A DNA stretch of 64,000 nucleotides, taken from Microbacterium psychrotolerans (GTDB lineage Bacteria > Actinomycetota > Actinomycetes > Actinomycetales > Microbacteriaceae). Every line of letters starts with the position of its first letter. The first letter of the stretch is position 1. Positions 43,001 to 52,518 of the stretch are shown here, in pieces. The stretch covers positions 868,001 to 932,000 of the forward strand of contig NZ_JAVFWO010000002.1 in NCBI RefSeq assembly GCF_031085295.1. Reading direction: 5' to 3'. The translations under genes and the position numbers were made by a program. Below the pieces are notes generated by a model. It saw only the letters and a program-made list of their open reading frames with translations. It was not told the DNA's origin and made no database searches.

Positions 43001-43127
43001 GGTTCATCGTCCCACTGGCCCTCAACGAGGGGTAGAGCGGTGTCTCGGCCGAATACCGTTCGCGCCCTCGGCGCCGTGCCGATAGCGTCGGAGCGCGCGG
43101 TGCTGCGCGAGCGGGAGGACGGTGCAC

Positions 43128-44450
43128 ATGGACCATTTCGACACGATCGTCGTCGGCGCGGGGGTCGCGGGCCTCATCGCGGCACGTCTGCTCGTCGAGG
43201 CCGGGCGCGATGTCGTCGTGCTCGAGGCGCGCGACCGCGTCGGGGGCCGGGTGTCGACCGACCGCCGCTTCGGGCTCGTCACCGATATGGGCGCGTCCTG
43301 GATCCACGGAATCACAGACTCCCCGGTCGCCGCCGCGGCCGAGGCGTTCGGCATGCGCATGGTCGAGTTCACCGTCGGGGGCTTCCAGCCCGACAGCCGT
43401 CCGATCGCGTACTACGGCCCCGACGGCGTTCGGTTGACGGATGCCGCCGCGCGGGCGTTCGTCGACGACATCCACGCGCTCGACGCCGCCCTGCTCGAGG
43501 TGGTCGCCGCATCCGCTCCTGATGCCTCCTATCGGGACGCCACCGAGACCGCGCTCGCCGCACAAGGGTGGGACGCCGAACGGACCGAGCGCGTGCGCGA
43601 GTACCTGGAGCACCGCTCCGAGGAGCAGTACGGGGCCTGGATCGAGGATCTCGCCGCCCACGGCCTCGACGACGACTCGATCGACGGCGACGAGGTCGTG
43701 TTCCCCGACGGGTACGACCGCCTCCCGCGGCGGCTGGCCGAGGGCATCGACATCCGTCTCATCCATGTCGTCTCCCGTGTGCAGTGGTCGGCGGACGGGG
43801 TCGTCGTCACGACGGACCACGGCGCGTTCTCCGCCGACACCGCCGTCGTCACGGTGCCGGTCGGGGTGCTGCAGTCGGATGACTTCGTCATCGAGCCTGC
43901 GCTGCCCGAGCCGGTCGCCGGCGCTCTGGCCCGGCTGCGCATGAACGCCTTCGAGAAGGTGTTCCTGCGCTTCCCGACCAGGTTCTGGGACGACGGCGTC
44001 TACGCCATCCGGCAGCAGGGGCCCGAGAGCCGATGGTGGCACTCGTGGTACGACCTCACCGCGCTGCACGAGACCCCGACGCTGTTGACGTTCGCCGCGG
44101 GACCTGCGGCCGTCGAGACACGCGACTGGGCCGAGGAGGAGATCGTCGAGTCGATCCTCGTGCAGCTGCGGCGTCTGTACGGGGATCGCGTCGAGAAGCC
44201 CACGTACGTGCACGTCACCGACTGGCAGGACGACCCATGGTCGCACGGGTCGTATGCCTACATGACCGTGGGGTCGATGACATCCGACCACGACGATCTC
44301 GCGACGCCGATCGGCGGCGTCCTGCACCTCGCCGGGGAAGCGACCTGGACCGAGGATCCAGCCACGGTGACCGCGGCCGTGTACTCCGGCCACCGCGCGG
44401 CCGTCAACGTGCTCGGCCACGACATCCCGATCGACAGCGCCTGGACCTGA
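43128..44450 (+). CDS. Flavin-dependent amine oxidase
   Basis: 440 residues. GxGxxG FAD loop in DTIVVGAGVAGLIAARLL, then VVVLEARDRVGGRV (E and GGR), the Tyr/Trp-rich region with WWHSWYD, and the terminal FAD motif LAGEATWTEDPATVTAAVYSGHRAA. Oxidises a primary or polyamine, or an amino acid. The gap to the guanidino cluster makes a polyamine link possible but unproved. ATG 43128 is preceded by GGGAGG at nine bases, favoured over GTG 43122. Confidence 0.85.
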   Translation: MDHFDTIVVGAGVAGLIAARLLVEAGRDVVVLEARDRVGGRVSTDRRFGLVTDMGASWIHGITDSPVAAAAEAFGMRMVEFTVGGFQPDSRPIAYYGPDGVRLTDAAARAFVDDIHALDAALLEVVAASAPDASYRDATETALAAQGWDAERTERVREYLEHRSEEQYGAWIEDLAAHGLDDDSIDGDEVVFPDGYDRLPRRLAEGIDIRLIHVVSRVQWSADGVVVTTDHGAFSADTAVVTVPVGVLQSDDFVIEPALPEPVAGALARLRMNAFEKVFLRFPTRFWDDGVYAIRQQGPESRWWHSWYDLTALHETPTLLTFAAGPAAVETRDWAEEEIVESILVQLRRLYGDRVEKPTYVHVTDWQDDPWSHGSYAYMTVGSMTSDHDDLATPIGGVLHLAGEATWTEDPATVTAAVYSGHRAAVNVLGHDIPIDSAWT

Positions 44451-44502
44451 GCATTTCCCGGCATTTTCGCTTTCTCGCGGCGATCAGGGCAGGCTTGGGC
44501 AG

Positions 44503-45300
44503 ATGCAGCGCACGGCCACCAGCACCATCGTCCTCGACATCACCGAGCCCGCCGACCTGGTCTTCTCGATCGCGGCGGCCGGCGTCTACCAACTGAGCAG
44601 GGAGCGCATCACCGCGACTCTGGACGGCGCTCCCGTCTCGATCGCCGAGCTGACCGATGTGCACTCCACGCGCCTCCATCGGGTTGAGAGCGGCATCGGC
44701 GAGCTCGTGATGAGCTACGAGGCGACCATCGAGGGCGAGGCCGAGCCGATGGCCCGCGACGACGTGGAGCTGCTGACGTACCTGCGCCCCAGCAGGTACT
44801 CCGAGTCCGACGAGCTCGCCGAGACCTCTGCCGCGGAGTTCCGCGGCATCCGGGGTGCCGCCGAACTGCTGACGGCGGTGTCGTCGTGGGTCGGCACGCG
44901 CCTGAGCTACATGCCGGGCTCCTCCCTTCCGACAGACGGCGCGGTGCGCACGCTGCTCGCCCGGCGCGGCGTCTGCCGCGACTACTCCCACCTGTGCGTG
45001 GCGCTGCTGCGCGCCCAGGGGGTGCCGGCGAGGTCGGTCGCGGTCTACGCGCCCGGCCTCGACCCGATGGACTTCCACGCGGTCGCCGAGGCATGGGTGG
45101 ACCGTGCGTGGCGGGCGGTCGATGCGACGACGCTGGCGCCGCGATCGACTCTCGTGAGGATCGCCACCGGCAGGGATGCCGCCGACACGGCGTTCCTCAA
45201 CGTCATCTCGGGCCGCGCACGCCTGGTGAGCACGGCGGTCGCCGCCGTCGCCGACGAACTGCCGAACGACGATCTCGACCAGCTGGCCAGCGTGCTCTGA
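44503..45300 (+). CDS. Transglutaminase-like protein
   Basis: 265 residues. N-terminal beta-sandwich, then a papain-like core with the triad Cys (RRGVCRDYSHL), His (DFHAVAEAWV) and Asp (RAVDATTL). May act as peptidase or amidase on gamma-glutamyl bonds. No signal peptide. Lies just upstream of a strong terminator and converges with tRNA-Pro. Confidence 0.85.
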   Translation: MQRTATSTIVLDITEPADLVFSIAAAGVYQLSRERITATLDGAPVSIAELTDVHSTRLHRVESGIGELVMSYEATIEGEAEPMARDDVELLTYLRPSRYSESDELAETSAAEFRGIRGAAELLTAVSSWVGTRLSYMPGSSLPTDGAVRTLLARRGVCRDYSHLCVALLRAQGVPARSVAVYAPGLDPMDFHAVAEAWVDRAWRAVDATTLAPRSTLVRIATGRDAADTAFLNVISGRARLVSTAVAAVADELPNDDLDQLASVL

Positions 45301-45330
45301 CCGCGCGGGACGGATGACGGAAACGACGAA

Positions 45331-45365
45331 GCCCTGATGAGGAGCGAATCCTCATCAGGGCTTTT
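45331..45365. terminator. Bidirectional terminator between the transglutaminase gene and tRNA-Pro
   Basis: Perfect 13-bp arms GCCCTGATGAGGA / TCCTCATCAGGGC with a 5-nt loop; a U-tract (CTTTT) follows on the plus strand, while the minus-strand copy follows the tRNA. Confidence 0.88.
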
Positions 45366-45368
45366 CCG

Positions 45369-45442
<74 letters not shown>

Positions 45443-45562
45443 ATGCCCTCGCTTGCGCGCGGACAACTCCCCCATCCTACCCGCTCCGCGGTGGCCTCGC
45501 GAACCGGTGTGGCGCCCGGGCGTGGCACCTGTCGGTCCTTTGCCGGTGTCAGCGGGAGGCAC

Positions 45563-45568
45563 TAGCGT
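45563..45568 (+). promoter_or_regulatory. -10 element of the second GNAT gene, leaderless start
   Basis: TAGCGT, six bases before the ATG at 45575. Confidence 0.4.
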
Positions 45569-45574
45569 CGCGGC

Positions 45575-46162
45575 ATGACCACGATCACCATCGAACCGGC
45601 CACCGCAGATCGCTTCGACGACGCCCAGCACGCCCTCAGCGGCGGGGGCGACGGGTACGGCTGCCAGTGCCAGTGGTGGATGATGCCGAACAGCGAGTGG
45701 CAGAAGACATCGCGCGAGGAGCGGGAGGGGCGGCTGCGCACCGAGATCGACGCCGGGCCGCCACCGGCCCTCATCGCCTACGTCGACGGCGAGGCCGCGG
45801 GCTGGGTGCGGGTGGGACCCCGCACGCGCCAGGTGCGCATCGGCCGCACCCGCAATATCACCGCGCACTCCGAAGAGCCGTGGGACGACGACTCGGTGTG
45901 GACGGTGAGCTGCTTCGTGGTCCGCAAGGACCACCGCAAGCAGGGCCTCAACGCGCGTCTCCTCGACGCGGCGATCAACTACGCCCGCACCAGCGGCGCA
46001 CGTGTCATCGAGGCGTACCCGCTCGATCCCGGCGCGGGCAAGAAGATCCCCGTCAACGACCTCTACCACGGCGTGCTGTCCACGTTCGAGGAGGCCGGCT
46101 TCCGCGAGGTCGCCCGCCCGCAGCCCCACCTCGCGATCGTCTCACTCGAGCTCGCGGAGTGA
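45575..46162 (+). CDS. GNAT N-acetyltransferase with a CQCQ motif (paralogue of 26244)
   Basis: 195 residues, exactly as long as the one at 26244. N-terminal YGCQCQWWMMPNSEWQ, acetyl-CoA motif FVVRKDHRKQGLNARLLDAAINYAR, end FEEAGFREVARPQPHLAIV. Substrate unknown. The shared Cys-x-Cys plus Trp pattern suggests a common family with a specific acceptor. Confidence 0.82.
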   Translation: MTTITIEPATADRFDDAQHALSGGGDGYGCQCQWWMMPNSEWQKTSREEREGRLRTEIDAGPPPALIAYVDGEAAGWVRVGPRTRQVRIGRTRNITAHSEEPWDDDSVWTVSCFVVRKDHRKQGLNARLLDAAINYARTSGARVIEAYPLDPGAGKKIPVNDLYHGVLSTFEEAGFREVARPQPHLAIVSLELAE

Positions 46163-46235
46163 GCCGCGTCCACTCGCGTTCGCAGCGGCCTCCGGCGTGC
46201 GACGATGATGGTCGGCCTGCATCTCGAGGAGGACC

Positions 46236-46913
46236 ATGCGTCGGCTGTGGCTCGGCTTCGTGCCGTACATCGCGGTGTCCCTCGTGCACGTGACGGCTCT
46301 CGCGGTGGGCGCGACGGCCATCGCCGGGCCCACGAAGCTCGCGCTGATGCCGCTCCTCGTCGTCGCCGTCGCGTGGGGCACGAGCGGTTCCGGCTGGACC
46401 CGTGCGCAGACGCTCCTCGTCGTGGCGCTCGGGCTGTCCTGGCTCGGTGACGGCGCCGGCACCTTCCTGCCGTGGCTGCCCACCGTGCCCGCCATGCTGC
46501 TCTTCTTCGGACTCGCCCACCTCGGTTACATCTGGCTCTTCTGGCGGATGCTCGCGGTCCGGCGCGTGCCGCCCTGGGCAGCCGTCTACGCCGTGTGGTG
46601 GATCGTGCTCCTCGCGGTGCTGTGGCCGCACCTCGGCGGCCTCGCCCTCGCCGTCGCGCTCTACGGGGTCGTGCTCGGCGGCACGGCGGTGGCGGCATCC
46701 CGATGCCACCCGCTGGTCGTGTGGGGCAGCGTGTTCTTCCTCGCCTCGGATTCGGTGCTCGCGTTCCGGCTGTTCCTGCCCGACGTGATGCCGGACTGGA
46801 CGAGCCCGCTCGTCATGCTGACGTACTGCCTCGGACAGGGACTCATCGTCGCTGGCGTGCTCGTCAGTGTCCACGCGCGGCGACCGATCCCCACGCCGGT
46901 GGTGACCGCATGA
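46236..46913 (+). CDS. YhhN/TMEM86-family membrane protein (lysoplasmalogenase-like)
   Basis: 225 residues with eight predicted helices. Family pattern: PTKLALMPLLV in helix 2, LSWLGDGAGTF in helix 3 (conserved Gly-Asp), LGYIWLFWRM and FFLASDSVLAFRLF (Asp). The animal homologue hydrolyses the vinyl-ether bond of lysoplasmalogen; the bacterial role is unclear. ATG 46236 has GGAGG six bases upstream. Overlaps the S4 gene by four bases (ATGA). Confidence 0.8.
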   Translation: MRRLWLGFVPYIAVSLVHVTALAVGATAIAGPTKLALMPLLVVAVAWGTSGSGWTRAQTLLVVALGLSWLGDGAGTFLPWLPTVPAMLLFFGLAHLGYIWLFWRMLAVRRVPPWAAVYAVWWIVLLAVLWPHLGGLALAVALYGVVLGGTAVAASRCHPLVVWGSVFFLASDSVLAFRLFLPDVMPDWTSPLVMLTYCLGQGLIVAGVLVSVHARRPIPTPVVTA

Positions 46914-47290
46914 CCGACTCCTCGACAGCCGGCAAGGCGGTGCGTGTGGACGCCTGGCTGTGGGCGGTGCGCGTCTACAAGACCCGGTCGGCCGCGACCA
47001 CCGCCTGCCGCGCCGGCCACGTGCGCGTCGGCGGCGAGCGCGCGAAAGCGGCGCAGCCGGTGCGGATCGGCGACGAGATCCGCGTGCGCATTGACGGCTT
47101 CGACCGGATGCTCGTCGTGAAGCAGCCGATCTCCAAGCGGGTCGGCGCCCCGCTGGTCGCCACCGCCATGGAGGACCGCACGCCCCCGCGCGATCCCACC
47201 CCGGTGATGGCGCAGCGCGACCGCGGAGCCGGCCGGCCGACCAAGCGGGAACGCCGCGAGATCGACCGGCTGCGCGGCCAGGACCGTTGA
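46910..47290 (+). CDS. S4-domain RNA-binding protein (HslR/RqcP-like)
   Basis: 126 residues. VRVDAWLWAVRVYKTRSAATTACRAGHVRV is the S4 motif, with VGGERAKAAQPVRIGDEIRV as its second strand-turn. A basic tail (PTKRERREIDRLRGQDR) follows. The HslR/Hsp15 group binds stalled 50S-nascent chain-tRNA complexes. Whether this is the HslR or RqcP type is not decided. Start ATG 46910 overlaps YhhN. Confidence 0.8.
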   Translation: MTDSSTAGKAVRVDAWLWAVRVYKTRSAATTACRAGHVRVGGERAKAAQPVRIGDEIRVRIDGFDRMLVVKQPISKRVGAPLVATAMEDRTPPRDPTPVMAQRDRGAGRPTKRERREIDRLRGQDR

Positions 47291-47311
47291 GTGCCGCCGA
47301 CGCGCCGCGTG

Positions 47312-47497
47312 TCATGCCGCGGTGGGCACCGCGACCCGGCCCTGCAGGTACTCGGCCCACGTGCGCGATCCGCGCACGGCGCTCGGCCCCGCGAGATTCA
47401 CGCCATCGCGCGCCTCGACGTGCTCAGCGACCTCGCACGTGTCGACGAGACCGGGGCGAGCGCGGCCGTAGCGTGATCCGCGCCGCGCGTCGGGGGA
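47312..47497 (-). pseudogene. Possible start-less small ORF in frame behind the NUDIX-NYN stop codon
   Basis: After the TGA of the NUDIX-NYN gene the same frame stays open for 61 more codons on the minus strand and ends at 47312. It looks coding: balanced amino acids, G/C third positions, e.g. GLVDTCEVAEHVEARDGVNL and GSRTWAEYLQGRV. It has no ATG or TTG; the first GTG leaves only 28 residues. A decayed or start-less small gene is more plausible than stop read-through, but the latter is not excluded. The opposite-strand ORF here looks less coding-like. Confidence 0.3.
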
Positions 47498-48403
47498 TCA
47501 GGAGGCGGGCAGCAGGTCGAGCAGCCAGCGTGCGCCGCGGACGGCGGCCCCGGCATCCGTCGCTCTCTCCGCCAGTCCGCGATCGCTCGTGACGATCGTC
47601 ACCAGGCGCCCGCGCGCGACCGCCTGCTCGGCGGCCACGACGATCGCGTCGTCACCGGATGCCTGGGCCCGCACCACGTCGACGCCGTCGACGTCCGCCA
47701 CCGAACGCGCCTGGCCCTCGACGACCGCGGTCCACTCGGGGTACCAGGTGTGCTCGGGGAGTTCGAGAGCGGATGCCGGCACGCCATGCTGCGCGAGCTC
47801 GACGACCCGGGCGATAAGGCGGCTGGCTGCAGCTGGGCGGTCGTTCCACCAGCCGTCGGGCACCGAGCCCATGACGTTCGCGACGTCCACGATCACGGCC
47901 GGCCGGACGTCGACGAGACCGCGCAGCGCCTCCCATGATGCGGCGAAACCGGGATGCAGCGGATAGCCGATGACCTCGGCGACCGGCACCCATGCCAGCT
48001 CGCGGCTCTCGGGGTCGCTGATGACGGGCTCGAAGGGCTGGACGACATCGCCGACGACGGTGGTGTAGCTCCAGTAGCCGAGGTCAAACACGCTCAGCAC
48101 GCGCGGCTGCACGGCGGCGTCCGGCACGCCGGCCTCTTCGGCGGCCTCGCGGAGGGCTCCATCGCACGCCGATTCGCCCTCGTGGCGCGCTCCTCCCGGG
48201 AGCGCCCAGGTGTCGCCGAAGTGACTCCACGAGACCCGGTGCTGCAACAGCACCCCTCGCTGGGCATCCACTGCGAGCAGTCCGGCAGCGCCGAAGCGAC
48301 CCCAGTAGCGCTCCCCCGTGGGTGCGACCACCCAGGCGTCGCCCGGGTCGCGCGGCCCGTGAGGGCGCCGGGGCTCACCGGGGGCGGGGGGCTCGATCGT
48401 CAC
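47498..48403 (-). CDS. NUDIX hydrolase fused to a NYN/PIN-like domain
   Basis: 301 residues. NUDIX part ~35-160: GGARHEGESACDGALREAAEEAGV fits the Nudix box GX5EX7REUXEEXGU with the metal ligands EAAEE. The second half (~170-300) has VIVDVANVMGS, SGDDAIVVAAEQ and VTIVTSDRGLAE: the Asp-rich pattern of NYN/PIN nucleases. A fusion of a nucleotide-sanitising and an RNase-like domain suggests action on RNA ends or nucleotide caps (inference). GTG start at 48403. Convergent to the S4 gene. Confidence 0.78.
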   Translation of the reverse strand: MTIEPPAPGEPRRPHGPRDPGDAWVVAPTGERYWGRFGAAGLLAVDAQRGVLLQHRVSWSHFGDTWALPGGARHEGESACDGALREAAEEAGVPDAAVQPRVLSVFDLGYWSYTTVVGDVVQPFEPVISDPESRELAWVPVAEVIGYPLHPGFAASWEALRGLVDVRPAVIVDVANVMGSVPDGWWNDRPAAASRLIARVVELAQHGVPASALELPEHTWYPEWTAVVEGQARSVADVDGVDVVRAQASGDDAIVVAAEQAVARGRLVTIVTSDRGLAERATDAGAAVRGARWLLDLLPAS

Positions 48404-48495
48404 AGTGCCGGCCTTTCGTTCACCGCCAGCCTGTCATACCACCGAGCCACCGGCCGAGGACCGGACCGCCGCTCGTCACGAGAGGACTCGTCAGA

Positions 48496-48930
48496 ATGGA
48501 CGCCATGGACTACGACCTCGACGACGACCCCGCCCGCATCCAGCACGACGTCGTGTGGGCCTGGCTGTCGACGGAGGCCTACTGGGGGCGCTGGCGCACA
48601 CGTGCCGACGTCGAGACCCAGATCGGCAACGCCTGGCGCGTCGTGGGCGCGTACCGGAGCGACACCGGCGAGCAGGTCGGGTTCGCCCGCGCGGTGTCCG
48701 ACGGCGTCGGCTTCGCGTACCTCGCCGACGTGTTCGTGCTCGAGGCCCACCGCGGCCACGGGCTCGGCAAGCGGCTGCTGCAGCTCATGATCGACGACGG
48801 GCCCGGCGCCGACATGCGCTGGACGCTGTTCACCGGCGACGCCCACGGGCTGTACCGGCAGTTCGGCTTCGCCGAGCCCGACCAGAGCGCCATGGTGCGG
48901 CCGGCGCTCGCGCGCCGCACCAGCGGGTGA
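48496..48930 (+). CDS. GNAT acetyltransferase, small type
   Basis: 144 residues. N-terminal WAWLSTEAYWGRWRTRADVETQI is the typical YWGRWRT-region of small actinobacterial GNATs; the CoA loop is VLEAHRGHGLGKRLLQLMID; TLFTGDAHGLYRQFGFAEPD is the YxxxGF-type C-terminal motif. Substrate unknown. ATG 48496 or 48505; GAGG ten bases upstream favours 48496. Faces the gene der. Confidence 0.85.
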   Translation: MDAMDYDLDDDPARIQHDVVWAWLSTEAYWGRWRTRADVETQIGNAWRVVGAYRSDTGEQVGFARAVSDGVGFAYLADVFVLEAHRGHGLGKRLLQLMIDDGPGADMRWTLFTGDAHGLYRQFGFAEPDQSAMVRPALARRTSG

Positions 48931-49041
48931 CGGTCCCCCGCGCTGTTCACGCAGCGCCGGCGCGCTGCGGGAAGGCTCGAGGCCCGTGCGCCCAGCCGCG
49001 GCCGGCGGCATCCGTCAGCCGCACGATCGCAGCGCTCGGTG

Positions 49042-50583
49042 TCAGCGCTGGCGGCGTTCGCGCACCCGCATGTTGATGACGATAGGGGTTCCCTCGAAGC
49101 CGTACAGCTCCCGGAGACGGCGCTGGATGAAGCGGCGGTAGCCGGGGTCGAGGAAGCCCGTCGTGAACAGCACGAAGGTCGGCGGGCGCGTGGACGCCTG
49201 GGTGCCGAACAGGATGCGCGGCTGCTTGCCGCCCCGCAGGGGGTGCGGGTGCTCGGCGATGAGCTCGGAGAGGAAGGCGTTGAACTTTCCCGTCGGGATG
49301 CGCTGATCCCACGACTCGAGCGCGGTCTCGAGCGCCGGCACGAGCTTGTCGAGGTGACGGCCGGTGCGCGCCGAGATGTTCACACGGGGTGCCCAGGCGA
49401 CGTGCGCGAGGTCCTGCTCGATCTCGCGCTCGAGGTAGCGACGGCGGTCCTGCCCGTCCATGTCGTCGTCGTTGAGGCGGTCCCACTTGTTGAACGCGAG
49501 CACGAGCGCGCGCCCCGACTCCAGCACCAGGTCGATGATGCGTACGTCCTGCTCGCTGAGCGGCTGGGTGACGTCGAGCACCACGACGGCGACCTCCGCC
49601 TTCTCCAGCGCGGCCGACGTGCGCAGCGACGCGTAGAAGTCCGCGCCCTGCTGCAGGTGCACGCGGCGACGGATGCCGGCGGTGTCGACGAAGCGCCACA
49701 GCTTGCCGCCGACCTCGACGATCTCGTCGACGGGATCGCGGGTCGTGCCGGCGAGCTCGTTGACGACGACGCGCTCCTCGCCGGCGGCCTTGTTGAGAAG
49801 GGACGACTTTCCGACGTTCGGGCGCCCGAGGATCGCGACGCGGCGCGGGCCGCCGATCTCATGCTTGGCGACCGCCGACACGTCGGGCAGCACCTTGACG
49901 ATCTCATCGAGCAGGTCGGCGACGCCACGGCCATGGATGGCCGAGACCGGGTACGGCTCGCCCAGGCCGAGGTTCCACAGTGCTGCGGCCTCGGGCTCCT
50001 GACGGGCGTCGTCGATCTTGTTGGCGACGAGGAAGACGGGCTTGCCGGCCTTGCGGAGGAGGCGCACGACGTGCTCGTCGGTCGAAGTGGCGCCGACCAT
50101 CGCGTCGACGACGAACATCACGACGTCCGACAGGTCGATCGCGACCTCGGCCTGCAGGGCGACGGAGCGGTCGATTCCCTTGGCGTCGGGCTCCCACCCG
50201 CCGGTGTCGACGATCGTGAACCGGCGATCCATCCACTCCGCCTTGTACGTGACGCGGTCGCGCGTGACGCCGGGGGTGTCCTCGACGACGGCCTCGCGGC
50301 GGCCGAGGATGCGGTTCACGAGGGCGGACTTGCCGACGTTCGGCCGGCCGACGATGGCGACGACGGGCAGCGCCGGAAGGAACTCGATGCCGTCCTCGCC
50401 GCGCACCAGCCCTTCGAGGAGCTCGGCGTCCTCCGGGTCGAGGTCGTAGTCCTCGAGACCGGCGCGCAGCGCCGCGGCACGCTGTTCGGCAAGATCGTCG
50501 TCGAGCGCGGCGAGGTTCTCCGCGAGGTGGTCGTCGCCGGTGTCTTCGAACTCGTCGAAGTCGGCGGGGTTGTCAGCGGCCAT
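49042..50583 (-). CDS. der: Ribosome-assembly GTPase Der (EngA)
   Basis: 513 residues. Two consecutive Era-type G domains: [17 protein letters not shown] with DTGGW and NKID in the first, and [25 protein letters not shown] in the second, then the KH-like C-terminal domain. An N-terminal ~70-residue Asp/Glu-rich extension is common in actinobacteria. Essential for 50S maturation. Starts one base after the cmk stop; last gene of the housekeeping run. Confidence 0.95.
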   Translation of the reverse strand: MAADNPADFDEFEDTGDDHLAENLAALDDDLAEQRAAALRAGLEDYDLDPEDAELLEGLVRGEDGIEFLPALPVVAIVGRPNVGKSALVNRILGRREAVVEDTPGVTRDRVTYKAEWMDRRFTIVDTGGWEPDAKGIDRSVALQAEVAIDLSDVVMFVVDAMVGATSTDEHVVRLLRKAGKPVFLVANKIDDARQEPEAAALWNLGLGEPYPVSAIHGRGVADLLDEIVKVLPDVSAVAKHEIGGPRRVAILGRPNVGKSSLLNKAAGEERVVVNELAGTTRDPVDEIVEVGGKLWRFVDTAGIRRRVHLQQGADFYASLRTSAALEKAEVAVVVLDVTQPLSEQDVRIIDLVLESGRALVLAFNKWDRLNDDDMDGQDRRRYLEREIEQDLAHVAWAPRVNISARTGRHLDKLVPALETALESWDQRIPTGKFNAFLSELIAEHPHPLRGGKQPRILFGTQASTRPPTFVLFTTGFLDPGYRRFIQRRLRELYGFEGTPIVINMRVRERRQR

Positions 50584-50584
50584 C

Positions 50585-51349
50585 TCAGGCTCCTGTCTGC
50601 AGTGGGTCGACCGCGGGGGTGCCCTGGATCATCGGGGCCGGCTGCGCGGCCCGGATCACGCCGAGCACGGCGTCCACGGTCTGGTCGAAATCGAGGTGGG
50701 TCGAGTCGACGACGTCGACGCCGGGTGCGGCGGTGAGGAAGTCGACGACGGCCGAGTCCGAGGCGTCGCGCCGGTGGAGTGCGGCGGCGACGGCTGCGGC
50801 ATCCTGAGTCGTCACCTCGGCACTCCGACGAGCCGCGCGCACCTCGGGTGCGGCGGTGAGGAGGATGCGCACGGGGGCGTCGGGCGCGACGACCGTGGTG
50901 ATGTCGCGGCCTTCGACGACGACACCGGGACGCCCGGAGTCTGCCACCAGCGCGCGGAACATCCGGTTGACGGACTCGCGCACCGCCGGCACACGGGCGA
51001 CGCCGCTCACGGCGTCCGACACCCGGGGCTCGCGGATCGCCTCGGTCACGTCGGCCGCGCCGACACGCACCCAGTACGCATCGGGATCGAGCGAGATCGC
51101 GTAGTCGAAATCGCCGGTGACGTCGAGGACGGATGCCGCATCCGACGTGTCGATGCCACGCTCGAGGGCGTGCCACGCCAGTGCGCGGTACGCAGCGCCG
51201 GTGTCGAGGTACCCGTAGCCGAGACGGCGGGCCACCTGCTTCGACACGCTCGACTTGCCGCTGCCGGCCGGCCCGTCGATGGCGACGACCACGACGTCGG
51301 CTCCGCCGGAGCCGCCCTCGGTCGTGGCGGATGTCGAGGGGTCAGTCAT
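50585..51349 (-). CDS. cmk: Cytidylate kinase
   Basis: 254 residues. P-loop [43 protein letters not shown] and the lid region [21 protein letters not shown] are CMP kinase blocks. Phosphorylates CMP and dCMP. Start ATG 51349 overlaps the tyrA stop by eight bases. Confidence 0.93.
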   Translation of the reverse strand: MTDPSTSATTEGGSGGADVVVVAIDGPAGSGKSSVSKQVARRLGYGYLDTGAAYRALAWHALERGIDTSDAASVLDVTGDFDYAISLDPDAYWVRVGAADVTEAIREPRVSDAVSGVARVPAVRESVNRMFRALVADSGRPGVVVEGRDITTVVAPDAPVRILLTAAPEVRAARRSAEVTTQDAAAVAAALHRRDASDSAVVDFLTAAPGVDVVDSTHLDFDQTVDAVLGVIRAAQPAPMIQGTPAVDPLQTGA

Positions 51350-52484
51350 TGGTGGTGCTCGCAATCTTCCAGCCGCGTGACTCGAGGCCGTCGACGGCCC
51401 GGCGCACGGCGCTCGGGACGACGCTGATCTCGGCGAGGCCGAACTGGGCGCCCGGCGAGTGCTCGAGGCGCAGGTCTTCCACGTTCACGCCGAGCTCCCC
51501 GAGCTCGCCGAACAGGCGGCCGAGCTGGCCGGGGGTGTCGTCGACCATGACGACGACCTGCTCGAAGCGGCGGTTCTGGCCGTGCTTGCCGGGCAGGCGC
51601 TCGACGCCGTCGTTGCCGCGGCGGATCGTGTCGGCGACGGCGCGCCGCGAGCCGGGGGCGTCGGGGGCGCGCAGCGCGTCGGCGACGGCCGTCAGGTCGG
51701 CTGCCAGCAGGTCCAGCACGTCCACGACGGGCGCCGCGTTCGCGCCGAGGATCTGCACCCACAGCTCGGGGGCGGATGCCGCGATGCGGGTGGTGTCGCG
51801 GACGCCCTGGCCCGCGAGGCGCAGCGACCCGTCGGGGGCGTCGACGAAGCGACCGGCCAGAAGGCTGGCGATCAGCTGCGGCACGTGCGAGACGAGCGCG
51901 ACGGCGCGGTCGTGGTCTTCGGGACTCATCTCGAGCGGCGTGGCGCCGAGATCGAGCGCCAGGCCCTCCACCAGAGCGAGGTCGGCCGACGGCGTCTCCT
52001 CGTCGCGGCACACCACCCACGGCCGTCCGACGAAGATATCGGCGCGGGCAGAGATCGCTCCCCCGCGCTCGCGTCCGGCGAGCGGGTGCGAGCCGATGTA
52101 GTGCGTGAGGTCGACGCCGCGTTCGCGGAGCGTGCGGAGAGGCTCGAGCTTGACGCTCGCGACATCCGTCACGACCGCGCGCGGGTAGCGCGCGAGCTCG
52201 CGCTGGATGACGTCAGCGGTGACGTCCGGCGGCACCGCGACCACGACGAGGGACGGATCGTCGGAGTCGGTGGCGTGCCGACCGGCCCCGTAGTCGACAG
52301 CGAGGCGCAGCTGCGACGGCGAGGTGTCGTCGAGTGCCACGTCGACGCCCCGGGCGGTCAGCGCGTGACCGATGCTGGCGCCGAGAAGGCCTGCGCCGAC
52401 GATCCGCACCGTGCCCTGCACGCGCGGGGCGAGCGCGGACTCTGCGGCGCGCTCGCGCGCCGAGGTCGGCCTCGTGTCGGTCAC
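51342..52484 (-). CDS. tyrA: Prephenate dehydrogenase
   Basis: 380 residues. NAD loop [45 protein letters not shown] (conserved His/Arg), [17 protein letters not shown], then a C-terminal ACT-like regulatory domain ([18 protein letters not shown]). Makes 4-hydroxyphenylpyruvate for tyrosine. GTG 52484 follows GGAGACGCAA. The longer in-frame extension to 52586 overlaps rluB and is not needed. Confidence 0.9.
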   Translation of the reverse strand: MTDTRPTSARERAAESALAPRVQGTVRIVGAGLLGASIGHALTARGVDVALDDTSPSQLRLAVDYGAGRHATDSDDPSLVVVAVPPDVTADVIQRELARYPRAVVTDVASVKLEPLRTLRERGVDLTHYIGSHPLAGRERGGAISARADIFVGRPWVVCRDEETPSADLALVEGLALDLGATPLEMSPEDHDRAVALVSHVPQLIASLLAGRFVDAPDGSLRLAGQGVRDTTRIAASAPELWVQILGANAAPVVDVLDLLAADLTAVADALRAPDAPGSRRAVADTIRRGNDGVERLPGKHGQNRRFEQVVVMVDDTPGQLGRLFGELGELGVNVEDLRLEHSPGAQFGLAEISVVPSAVRRAVDGLESRGWKIASTTND

Positions 52485-52518
52485 TTGCGTCTCCTGTTCG
52501 CCCCGCAGGGAGGGATCT

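Noticed and set aside
43122-43127. GTG at 43122 as the start of the amine oxidase
   Set aside because: Only three bases separate it from the GGGAGG sequence; the ATG at 43128 has nine and is a better fit.
47291-47476. Plus-strand 61-residue ORF after the S4 gene
   Set aside because: Arg/Ala-rich with no Shine-Dalgarno; the minus strand of the same region looks more coding-like.
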